A stretch of DNA of 7,543 bases from the NCBI GenBank assembly GCA_021805405.1, contig JAJZFK010000515.1, positions 1 to 7,543 of the forward strand. The letters are read 5' to 3'. The position numbers were made by a program, and so were the translations under genes. The notes below the pieces were generated by a model. It was not told where the DNA came from, did not search any database, and saw only the letters and a list, made by a program, of their open reading frames with translations. This document shows, one piece after another, positions 1 to 7,100 of this stretch; positions within the stretch are counted from its first letter, which is position 1; each line of letters opens with the position of its first letter. The stretch is from a bacterium. Its GTDB lineage: Bacteria; Armatimonadota; Chthonomonadetes; Chthonomonadales; Chthonomonadaceae.

Positions 1-480
1 GAGCTGTACCGATTTCAGGGAGACAACATGGTCATTCAGGGTTTGAACGCGGGCGTGTTGGTTCCTTCTCCGTGCACACCCACTACATGTCAATACACTC
101 CTAGTGCATCGCACGTGGGTGCACCTCCATCCCTGCGCCCTATCGCCGCTGAGGCACTTAAGCTTATAATGTACCGATACCATGCCGAGGGTGGACTTGG
201 CTTGCCTACGGTGAACATTACTACCGGAGCCTCGGCACCTGGCCCCGGACAGTCGGGATTAGGCTTTCAGCTCCTGTTTCCAAAGGATAAGCGAGATCTT
301 CTGGTGATGACGTATGTTCTGGAGCGTTTAACAGATCAGGCGCTCATCGGACTGGGGCGAGCAGTACACGAGGGCCCTCCGCACTGGATAGTCCTGCCGT
401 GCCCGTATTACGGCCAGGCAATCTCTAGATTGGTAATTGGCCAGGGAAGCACAACTTTTCATGAAGCAGCCACCAACTAG
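1..480 (+). CDS. C-terminal part of a possible amidase-signature family protein (5' end outside window)
   Basis: The reading frame is open from base 1, so the ATG at 28 is probably internal, and 159 codons are visible. I do not recognise the protein securely. The best match I can make by eye is to the C-terminal end of amidase-signature hydrolases (GatA-like). These usually show a 'DVLLTPTTPTPAP'-like strand, then an 'LAGLPAISVPAG' strand, then 'GLPIGLQLIG..FDEATLL..A..LE'. Here the corresponding pieces are AGVLVPSPCTPTT (about residues 25-37), LGLPTVNITTG (about 66-76) and GLGFQLLFPKDKRDLLVMTYVLE (split over about 86-108). About 50 further residues follow, longer than the usual end of the family. 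The Ser-cisSer-Lys catalytic residues would lie upstream of the window, so activity cannot be judged. The stop codon lies inside the next gene, suggesting co-transcription and possible translational coupling. It could instead be a lineage-specific protein; I am unsure. Confidence 0.45.
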   Translation, partial: ELYRFQGDNMVIQGLNAGVLVPSPCTPTTCQYTPSASHVGAPPSLRPIAAEALKLIMYRYHAEGGLGLPTVNITTGASAPGPGQSGLGFQLLFPKDKRDLLVMTYVLERLTDQALIGLGRAVHEGPPHWIVLPCPYYGQAISRLVIGQGSTTFHEAATN

Positions 481-1162
481 TTCCATCAAAGATTCTATAC
501 CTACCGATCGGGCACCGTGGCAACCATACTGTGTTCCAGCGATAACCATGTTCATTGCCGCCAGCGTTGCGCCGTGGTTTCCTCGGGCCTCATATCCGGT
601 TGTCTACTCACTTGAAGTGGTGATAGTCGCTGCTCTTCTGGTTTGGTACCGCAGAGTGTTTCACCAGCTCAAGTGGACCCTTACGGGCACTATCGCCGGT
701 ATCCTGGTGGGTCTGCTGGTTTTCGCCTTCTGGATACCGCTCGACCACCTGACGCCTGTGCACCTTTCGGGTGGCCGCGAAGCCTACAATCCATTCGCTG
801 CAATTCCTCGAGGAAGTATTCGGGATCTGTTTATTCTGCTCCGTTTTACGGGGCTCGCGTTAGTAGCACCGGTAGCCGAGGAGTTATTTTGGCGTTCATT
901 TTTAGTGCGTTACATCGCGAAGCCCGACGGTGACTTTTCACAGGTAGATATAATGCAAGTGAATTGGACCGCTATTGTTGGAGCAGCCGGGCTGTTTGCG
1001 GTCGCACATCCTGAATGGCTTTCTGCCTGGTTGTGCGGCATACTTTATACCGTGACATGGAGGCGAGCCGGGAACCTTTCGGTTGCTATTACGGCTCATG
1101 TCGTGACTAACCTCGCACTTGGGTTGTGGATTATGCACAGCCACCAATGGAAGTACTGGTAG
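461..1162 (+). CDS. CPBP-family intramembrane glutamic protease (CAAX-protease-related, exosortase-associated type)
   Basis: A polytopic membrane protein of 233 residues counted from the ATG at 461. All three CPBP (Abi/CAAX protease) motifs are present: EELFWR (E140, E141, R145), FAVAH (F179, H183) and HVVTN (H213, N217). These are the expected active-site residues of Rce1-like glutamic intramembrane proteases. Six to seven hydrophobic segments are visible, the first near residues 24-40. The 'EELFWRSFLVRYI', 'AHPEWLSAWLCGILY' and terminal 'QWKYW' stretches resemble the CAAX prenyl protease-related family described with exosortase/PEP-CTERM sorting (TIGR03008-like, recalled and not searched). 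No exosortase or PEP-CTERM substrate is present in the window. I chose the ATG at 461, preceded by AGGGA at 443-447 with rather long spacing. An in-frame TTG at 437 has no ribosome-binding site. The gene overlaps the upstream frame by 20 nt, which points to an operon. The substrate is unknown. Confidence 0.88.
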   Translation: MKQPPTSSIKDSIPTDRAPWQPYCVPAITMFIAASVAPWFPRASYPVVYSLEVVIVAALLVWYRRVFHQLKWTLTGTIAGILVGLLVFAFWIPLDHLTPVHLSGGREAYNPFAAIPRGSIRDLFILLRFTGLALVAPVAEELFWRSFLVRYIAKPDGDFSQVDIMQVNWTAIVGAAGLFAVAHPEWLSAWLCGILYTVTWRRAGNLSVAITAHVVTNLALGLWIMHSHQWKYW

Positions 1163-1190
1163 GTCGTCGCACATCAGGATACACATCCCA

Positions 1191-1212
1191 AAACCGCGTA
1201 CGGTTTATTTTT
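1191..1212 (+). terminator. Weak hairpin plus T-rich tail behind the protease gene
   Basis: About 30 nt after the stop, AAACCG (1191-1196) pairs with CGGTTT (1201-1206) around a CGTA loop, followed by ATTTTT. It is enclosed by a wider inverted repeat, ACATCCCA (1183-1190) with TGGGATGT (1220-1227). The short stem has few GC pairs, so it may be only a partial terminator, with the stronger one at 1277-1319 acting as backup. Confidence 0.4.
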
Positions 1213-1276
1213 CAGAAACTGGGATGTACACCTCACTAGCATTGTAATCGCATATCGTAACAGAGCGACTTCATGT

Positions 1277-1319
1277 AAATAAAAGGAGCAGCATGCTTGC
1301 GCCGCTACTCCTTTTATTT
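1277..1319. terminator. Strong bidirectional intrinsic terminator between convergent genes
   Basis: The arms AAATAAAAGGAGCAGC (1277-1292) and GCTACTCCTTTTATTT (1304-1319) form a 16-bp stem with one mismatch around an 11-nt loop. Each arm ends in an A-rich or T-rich stretch, so either strand yields a GC-containing stem followed by a U-rich 3' side. It starts 12 nt beyond the adaptor stop codon on the minus strand and lies about 115 nt beyond the protease stop on the plus strand. It therefore closes both convergent transcription units. Confidence 0.82.
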
Positions 1320-1331
1320 GGAATGGCTTTA

Positions 1332-2981
1332 CTATCGAAGGGATACGGTAACGTTAGCTGAAAGTCCCGCACGCAACTTCTCCAACTGCTCCTGTTTCGG
1401 TTCAAAGATCACCTTCACAGGTACTCTCTGTACTACCTTCGTAAAGTTGCCCGTAGAGTTATCTGGCGGCAGCAGGGTAAACGTGGAGCCCGTTCCCGGT
1501 GAAATGGACTGCACTACACCCTTGAACGTCACATCTGGGAATGTATCCACTTCGATGTCGACCTTCTGGCCAGGATGCATGTCCTCAATCTGGGTCTCCT
1601 TGAAATTCGCCTGTACAAACAGGTCATTATCCGGCACAAGGGCCATTAAAGACTGGCCCGGTGCGACCTGTTCGCCTAGTTGAGCGGTCTTCTTGCTTAC
1701 GCGGCCATCAAAGGGAGCATAGATGCGGGTGCGCTGCAGGTTGATCTCGGCGGTGTGCAGCGCAGCTTGCGCCTGGGCAATTCGCGCCTTGGCCGTAGCC
1801 ACGGCAGCGCGCTGAACAGCCACCTTTTGAGGTGCCGTATCTGCCTCCTGTAACTGCGCGGCAGCCTGCGTAACACCAGCCTGAGATGTTTGCACCACAT
1901 GCTTAGCTGCCTGCACCGCCGCTGCTGCCTGGTCTACATTGCCGTGGGCGGCAATGACTCCAGCCCGGGCGGAGCTAAGCTCTGCCTCTTTCATTGCAAG
2001 TGTCGCTCGTGCCGCCTTAACCGACTGCTGGGCGGAAACTAGTTCAGCGGTGCGCTGTGCGACCTCTGCCCTCGCCTGGAGGAAGCCCTGTTGGGTCACC
2101 GCTAGCTGAGATGCAGCTGCAACTGCGGCTGAGTGTACTGCCTGGTACTGCTGAGCCGCGACAACGTCCTCCCGAAGTAGTATGAGGTACCGACGGTCGT
2201 CCGCAGAGGCTCGCACCGAATTGGCTTGGGCAGCCGTAATCTGTGACTGCGCGGAGGCGACACCAGCCTGAGCCGTAGCCAGCTTCGCCCTGGCAGCCGC
2301 CACGTCCTGCTGAGTACGTGCAACCGCGGCACGTGCAGCCGCTACATCCGCGATCGCAGCGTTCACACCTGATTGTGCCGTAGATATGCCTGCCCCAGCC
2401 GCTGCGAGCGCAGCCTCATTTCGTAACACATCGGATTCGGCGGTGGCCACACCGCTTTGAGCGGCTGCGACACCCCCGTGTGCACCAGATACTGTAGCGT
2501 TGCTTTGAGCCTGGGTAAGGTTGACGCCAACAGAGGCCCCTGTAGCCCCTGCCTCCGCCTGGTAAAGGTTTGCCTGTGCTTGAGCTACGGCTGCCTTGTA
2601 GGTAGCATCATCCAGAACAGCTAGCAACTGCCCCTTTTTTACGCGCTCATTCTCGCTTACCAGAAGGCTTTGCACGGTACCGGCTACCTGGGGAGTCACC
2701 TGCGCAACGTTCGTCGTTAGGTAAGCGTCGTCCGTGGATGCGTGTACCGTGGCGAACGCCCAATACCGATACCCCATCACTCCTAATACCACTAACACAA
2801 CTGCGATCGCCAGTATCGCGCCCGGGTTTCGCTTGCGCGCCGGCTGAGGGGCCTGCGCAACCGTAACACCGGAGTGGCCTGCGGCCGATTGGTTGTGTGG
2901 TCGCGGAACGGCTACCGGTGCTGTGCGCGGAGTACCGGGGCTCTTGTCGCCAGCAGCTTCCTTCTCTATCGTATCAGCCAT
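1332..2981 (-). CDS. EmrA/HlyD-family membrane-fusion (periplasmic adaptor) protein with very long coiled-coil hairpin
   Basis: A 549-residue adaptor that would link an inner-membrane exporter to an outer-membrane channel. A Pro/Ala-rich cytoplasmic N-terminus precedes one membrane helix (about residues 54-74). The first lipoyl half follows (about 80-124, 'STDDAYLTTNVAQVTPQVAG'). An Ala/Gln-rich antiparallel coiled coil spans about 128-417, with its tip near 261-280 ('DDRRYLILLREDVVAAQQYQ', the place of the TolC-contacting tip). Then come the second lipoyl half (about 420-449, 'IYAPFDGRVSK') and a beta-barrel/membrane-proximal part containing 'VQANFKETQIEDMHPGQKV', typical of EmrA. Typical EmrA is about 390 residues; the extra length is all in the hairpin. 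I chose ATG 2981 because GGGAAAGGG lies 9-10 nt upstream; an in-frame ATG at 3014 would add 11 residues. The marR-type gene lies 80 nt upstream on the same strand. No transporter gene follows before the terminator, so the pump partner must be elsewhere. Confidence 0.9.
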   Translation of the reverse strand: MADTIEKEAAGDKSPGTPRTAPVAVPRPHNQSAAGHSGVTVAQAPQPARKRNPGAILAIAVVLVVLGVMGYRYWAFATVHASTDDAYLTTNVAQVTPQVAGTVQSLLVSENERVKKGQLLAVLDDATYKAAVAQAQANLYQAEAGATGASVGVNLTQAQSNATVSGAHGGVAAAQSGVATAESDVLRNEAALAAAGAGISTAQSGVNAAIADVAAARAAVARTQQDVAAARAKLATAQAGVASAQSQITAAQANSVRASADDRRYLILLREDVVAAQQYQAVHSAAVAAASQLAVTQQGFLQARAEVAQRTAELVSAQQSVKAARATLAMKEAELSSARAGVIAAHGNVDQAAAAVQAAKHVVQTSQAGVTQAAAQLQEADTAPQKVAVQRAAVATAKARIAQAQAALHTAEINLQRTRIYAPFDGRVSKKTAQLGEQVAPGQSLMALVPDNDLFVQANFKETQIEDMHPGQKVDIEVDTFPDVTFKGVVQSISPGTGSTFTLLPPDNSTGNFTKVVQRVPVKVIFEPKQEQLEKLRAGLSANVTVSLR

Positions 2982-2991
2982 GTTTAAGTTA

Positions 2992-3000
2992 CCCTTTCCC
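2992..3000 (-). promoter_or_regulatory. Ribosome-binding site deciding the adaptor start
   Basis: On the minus strand GGGAAAGGG lies 10 nt before the ATG at 2981. No comparable purine-rich tract stands before the upstream ATG at 3014, which favours 2981 as the true start. Confidence 0.55.
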
Positions 3001-3061
3001 GGTATTGAAACCATCCATACAAAATGGTAATGTCGGGGTTATTCTAAAAATGAAAACCATT

Positions 3062-3610
3062 CTAACTGGTGATCTCACTACCATAACGAACGTTCAACAC
3101 ACTCTGCTCTAACTTGCAAAGCAGTGCAGAGAGAGTCATACAATCCTCAGCGGTAAGCTGGCTCCACAACTTTTGGTTAAATTGCCACTGTAGTGGGGCG
3201 ATTCGCCCGATAAGCTCGAGTGCAGTCTCAGTGAGCTCGGCGTAAACTACCCGCCTGTCGCCTGCACAATGTATCCGCGTAATGAGGTCCGCTTTCTCCA
3301 GCCCATCTGCGAGCTTCGTGATATTTGTGCGCGTTACATGCATTCGTGCGCCAATTTCAGACATTGGAAGCCTGTGATCAGGTACATGCTTCAACACTGC
3401 AATCAGGTTGTATTGAGCGAGTGAGATGCCATAAGGTTGCAGGTTGTCGGTAAGCGCTTCGTGCACCGCTGAGTTTGCACGCAACAACCACACCAGTGAC
3501 TCCATTGAGCAGACTGCCATAGCGCAACCATCCGGTGCGTGGTTCGTGAGTCGCTCGTGGACCTCATCACGCGTCTGCGTCATGGGGAAATGCGAATTCG
3601 CAGAAGACAT
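3062..3610 (-). CDS. MarR-family winged-helix transcriptional regulator
   Basis: A 182-residue cytoplasmic DNA-binding protein. The MarR core runs from about residue 61 ('GISLAQYNLIAVL') through the helix-turn-helix (about 83-110, 'MSEIGARMHVTRTNITKLA' followed by the linker helix) to the wing with 'DRRVVYAELT' (118-127). It ends in the long C-terminal dimerisation helices. The N-terminal extension of about 35 residues is longer than usual, and the start is uncertain: ATG 3610 has only a distant GGGGG (3626-3630 region) and the next in-frame ATG at 3583 has no better site. Five cysteines (29, 34, 115, 157, 165) are present, one in the wing, but there is no evidence that they sense redox. The adaptor gene follows after 80 nt on the same strand, like the marR-emrA arrangement in which the regulator represses its own efflux operon. 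The ligand is unknown. Confidence 0.92.
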   Translation of the reverse strand: MSSANSHFPMTQTRDEVHERLTNHAPDGCAMAVCSMESLVWLLRANSAVHEALTDNLQPYGISLAQYNLIAVLKHVPDHRLPMSEIGARMHVTRTNITKLADGLEKADLITRIHCAGDRRVVYAELTETALELIGRIAPLQWQFNQKLWSQLTAEDCMTLSALLCKLEQSVLNVRYGSEITS

Positions 3611-3650
3611 GACAGCTACGTTTAACCCCCAAAGGACTTCAAAAGTAATT

Positions 3651-3679
3651 AGTTAACTGGTTAATAATACGACCGGCAA
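3651..3679 (-). promoter_or_regulatory. Candidate promoter and MarR-type operator for the regulator/adaptor operon
   Basis: On the minus strand TTGCCG (3674-3679) is followed after 17 nt by TTAACT (3651-3656), a weak -35/-10 pair. The -10 lies inside two overlapping palindromes: AGTTAACT (3651-3658, perfect) and TTAAC-TG-GTTAA (3653-3664). An operator over the -10 fits autorepression by the MarR protein whose gene begins about 40 nt downstream. The promoter match is poor and the assignment is inferred. Confidence 0.35.
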
Positions 3680-3878
3680 CATTTAACTGTTCCAATTAAT
3701 AGCATTGTTGACGAGGCTCGGCAAACCAAGCCAATGGTCGTTATGCGTCCCGGCATGCAGCCATTGATGTCAATAGGATGAAACAAGGTGGATACGTTGG
3801 ATTTAGCGCACCATTGATTGTCTGACGTGACAGTGCCAGACAGCCATGTATCGTGTGCAGAGGGGTGGGAGGTTGAGA
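3665..3878. other. Non-coding gap between the MarR promoter region and tRNA-Lys
   Basis: I see no gene here on either strand. The stretch holds an inverted repeat TGTCTG/CAGACA with a 12-nt loop near 3818-3841 and no T-tract, plus a short direct repeat CCATTGAT at 3761 and 3811. No clear terminator for the tRNA transcript is visible. Confidence 0.5.
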
Positions 3879-3951
3879 TGAGAGCACTGGGACTCGAACC
3901 CAGGACCCACGCCTTAAAAGGGCGTTGCTCTACCGACTGAGCTATGCTCTC
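3879..3951 (-). tRNA. tRNA-Lys, anticodon UUU
   Basis: A 73-nt gene folds into a standard cloverleaf. The acceptor GAGAGCA pairs with TGCTCTC. The D arm is GCTC/GAGC. The anticodon arm ACGCC/GGCGT encloses the loop CTTTTAA, whose anticodon TTT lies at 3916-3918. The variable loop has 5 nt, and the T arm CTGGG/CCCAG encloses TTCGAGT. The discriminator base is A, as expected for tRNA-Lys. The 3' CCA is not encoded and must be added enzymatically. It decodes AAA and AAG. It lies downstream of rpoC in the same direction but has its own promoter. Confidence 0.97.
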
Positions 3952-3962
3952 GAACGCGATAA

Positions 3963-3991
3963 ATGATACCCGTAAACCGGCAGTAAGTCAA
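3963..3991 (-). promoter_or_regulatory. Sigma-70-type promoter of tRNA-Lys
   Basis: On the minus strand TTGACT (3986-3991) and TATCAT (3963-3968) are separated by exactly 17 nt, each one mismatch from consensus. The predicted start, about 7 nt downstream, would leave a 5' leader of only about 5-6 nt before the mature tRNA end at 3951. Confidence 0.75.
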
Positions 3992-4032
3992 ATGCCAGGT
4001 TCAGAGCAGACTTCGCCATGGCGACGGAGCAC

Positions 4033-4049
4033 TGCGAGGAACCCTCGCA
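4033..4049 (-). other. Tight GC-rich hairpin between rpoC and tRNA-Lys
   Basis: TGCGAGG (4033-4039) pairs perfectly with CCTCGCA (4043-4049) around a 3-nt loop. A 12-nt perfect palindrome, TCGCCATGGCGA, lies beside it at 4013-4024. Neither has a T-tract. They may stabilise or process the 3' end of the rpoC transcript, but no function can be assigned. Confidence 0.4.
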
Positions 4050-4083
4050 CCAGCATGTTTAGCAGCTTTGGCGGCAACTTGGA

Positions 4084-4113
4084 GGCTCCGCTGCACTCGC
4101 GCGCAACGGAGCC
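4084..4113 (-). terminator. Candidate rpoC 3' hairpin (no U-tract)
   Basis: In the minus-strand RNA an 11-bp stem (arms 4103-4113 and 4084-4094, one G-U-type wobble) with an 8-nt loop begins 28 nt after the rpoC stop. The position suits a terminator, but no run of T follows, so it may be a 3'-end stabiliser or a rho-assisted stop. Confidence 0.45.
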
Positions 4114-4141
4114 CAGTTGATGATTAGCGATGCGTCAGGGT

Positions 4142-7100
4142 CTATTCGCCGACTTCAGTGTCCTCATCCGGTACTGGAGCAGGAGTAGGCAAGTTCTGGT
4201 CCAGCAGCTCAAGGCCGCTTGTACCCGTTGTGCGCTTCTCTTCTGCAACCATAACAGGATCTAGCTCGTGGGTAGGAATAGAGCGGAAGGTCTGCTCCTC
4301 CTCAATAGTCACGGAGTCGTCTACTATGACAGCAGGGATCTCCTTGAACTTCTCGAGGTCGCTCTCCAGCGATACAGCCCTACTTGGCCGTGGCAGGTCT
4401 ACCTGGATGGTTGTACCATCTGGCAGGGCTGGCTCAAGACTGCGGTAGTAGGCAAGGCCAGTACCGGCCGGTATAAGCCGCCCAATGATGACGTTCTCCT
4501 TCAGACCTATGAGTTCGTCGCGCTTGCCACGTACGGCAGCTTCGGTAAGCACTCTGGTGGTCTTCTGGAAAGACGCCGCCGAGAGGAACGACTCGGTGCT
4601 GAGCGATGCCTCAGCGATACCGAACAGAACCCAGTCTGCAGTTGCCTCAACTCCGCCAATATTGCGAACACGGGTATTCTCATCCTCGAACACGAACTTG
4701 TCGACAATCTGCCCCATAAGGAACCGGCTGTCGCCTGGGTGACGAACTTTGCGTTTACGCAGCATCTGCCTGACGATAACCTCGATGTGTTTATCATTGA
4801 TGTCTACGCCCTGGCCCTTGTACACGCTCTGAATTTCGCGTACCAGGTACTCCTGCACGCCCTGTACACCCTGCAAAGTTAGAACTGTCTGCGGGTTAAG
4901 CGGACCGTAAGTTAGAGGATCGCCAGGCTGTACATACTGCCCCTTCTCCACGGGGATTTCGCCGCGGTAAGGAACCATGTAGGTGCGTTTCAACATAACG
5001 TGCGTAATGCCAGACGCAACGATCTTACGCAGGTGACGATCGGTTATCTGCTCACCGGCCTTCACAATGGGATCGCCGACGCCTTCGCCGCCCGGAAATA
5101 TGTCCTCGGCAGCAATCGCATCGGTACCGAGGCCCTGGTGGGCAAGCGTTTCATCCAGCTCTGCCTGAGTGTGGATGACCACGTTTCGTAGTCCACCAGT
5201 CTGGATCTCGGCTATGTTCCCGGCAACCGTCGTAACAATCGCCTCGCCCTTGGGCTTTCGCGCTTCAAACAGTTCGGTAACGCGGTTAAGACCACGTGAG
5301 GGGTCTTCCAGTACCTTTAGGACAGACTGAATGGCCCGGTTGCGCTCTCGCTCGGAACCTTCCACGTTGTCGAAGTTAACAACACCGCGCTGCATGTCAT
5401 CTAGCAGGACTTCCTGCATGGAACGCCGTTTAGACTTGTTGGTACGTTTATCACCTGTAAGGTCCTTACCAGCAATACCTCCCGTATGGAACGTACGCAT
5501 GGTCAACTGTGTTCCAGGCTCACCAATAGACTGGGCGGCTACAATGCCAACTGCCACCCCGATGTCGACGAGACGGCCGTTGGCCAGGTCGCGACCGTAG
5601 CAGCAGGCGCATATGCCCTGGCGGAGTTCGCACGTTAGAACCGAGCGAACACGAACCTTCATCGATGTAGTAATGTCGGTATGGCTATCCGCCAGCTTGT
5701 CCGGCCTCAGTGCGCCTGCGCGGCGTACGCCACGATCCAGCAGGGCAGCAACCTCGCGCATGGTTATGGCGTCGCCTTTGCGGGCAACCACATTACCTGT
5801 GTCCTGCTCGATAATGTCATCCTTGCAGATACGAACATCATCCAGCGTTCGCGCAATCTGATCAGGTATGTCTGTGTTTGCTGGAACAAGAAGTTCATTC
5901 GTGATTGGATGAATAAGGTCGAACGTTGGGTAACGCCCTCTCACCCTCTCACTAACTCGCTCCAGTACCTCGCCACCTTCCATAATCTCGCTCATATCGA
6001 GACCGTTGGTGGTGCCGCAGTCTACGTCACGAATGATCATATCCTGGGCAACGTCTACCAATTTGCGGGTAAGGTAACCAGCGTCTGCCGTTCTAAGAGC
6101 GGTATCTGCCATACCCTTGCGGGCTCCGTGGGTGGAGACGAAGAACTCAAGAACGCTTAGACCTTCGTGGAAATTCGACTTGATGGGCAGTTCCTCAATG
6201 AGGTTGCCAAACGGGTCGGTCATAAGGCCTCGCATGCCCGAAAGCTGCGTAACCTGTTTGGTAGAGCCACGAGCACCCGAGTCTGTGATGATATAGATCG
6301 GGTTGTACTGCTCAATGCCTTCCATAATAGCGCCGGCAACGTCTTCGGCTGCCTTTAACCAGAGTTCCAGCACCTTCGATTTTCGTTCGGCCTGAGACAA
6401 CTGGCCACGGCTGTACTGACGGTTTGCAGTGCGCACCTTCTGCTCAGTCTCAACGATTATCTCGTGCCGCTTCATTGGGCTGTCCATGTCGGTAATGGCG
6501 ATACTGACGCCGCCCTTCATGGCGTACTTGAAGCCGATGTCCTTCAGTTCATCCAGGAAGTGGATGGTGCACTCCTTGCCGTGGGTCTCATAAACATCGG
6601 AAACCACCGTAGAGATTGCCTTCTTGTTCATGGTGCGCAGCAGGTACCTGTCGGTATATTTCAGGCGCTCGGGCAGGATCTGCGCAAATATAAGGCGGCC
6701 AACTGTGGTGCTGCGCTTGCCTGCAAGTTCAGCAATTTCTTCGGTTGGCACATCTACAATGCCGTCATTGGTGCGATACGTCCAGCGGCCATTCTCGCCT
6801 TGAGTATCATTGCGCCACATCAGGCCCACAACCTCATCGCGCATCTCAGCATCGGCATCCAAAGATAGCCGGTGCTGCAGCTTTACCGCAATAGGATCAT
6901 GCAGACCTACATAGCCGAGACTGTATGAGAGCATCGCCTCTTCGGGTGATGAAAACACCTGCCGCACTGGCTCCTCGCCAGGTTTCAGCTCTTTCATCAT
7001 GGTGAGGTAGTACGCACCAAGAATGATGTCCTGTACTGGAGCAACGATAGGACCGCCGTTTGCAGGGCTGAACAGGTTGTTAGACGAGAGCATAAGAATA

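Noticed and set aside
437..460. TTG at 437 as start of the CPBP protease
   Set aside because: No ribosome-binding site precedes it and it would add eight non-family residues; the ATG at 461 has a purine-rich AGGGA upstream.
1297..1683. Plus-strand open frame opposite the adaptor 3' end
   Set aside because: It begins in the terminator loop and is the antisense of a well-supported coding region, with no recognisable protein family.
2982..3014. ATG at 3014 as start of the adaptor
   Set aside because: It adds 11 residues without similarity and lacks a ribosome-binding site, while the ATG at 2981 has GGGAAAGGG at good spacing.
3761..3818. Direct repeat CCATTGAT, 50 bp apart
   Set aside because: Eight bases is too short to exceed chance in a gap of this size, and no flanking structure supports a function.
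3818..3841. TGTCTG/CAGACA inverted repeat as terminator of tRNA-Lys
   Set aside because: The stem is six pairs with a 12-nt loop and there is no T-tract on the minus strand.
3879..3951. tRNA-Lys as an integration site for a mobile element
   Set aside because: No integrase gene and no repeat of the tRNA 3' end is visible in the window.
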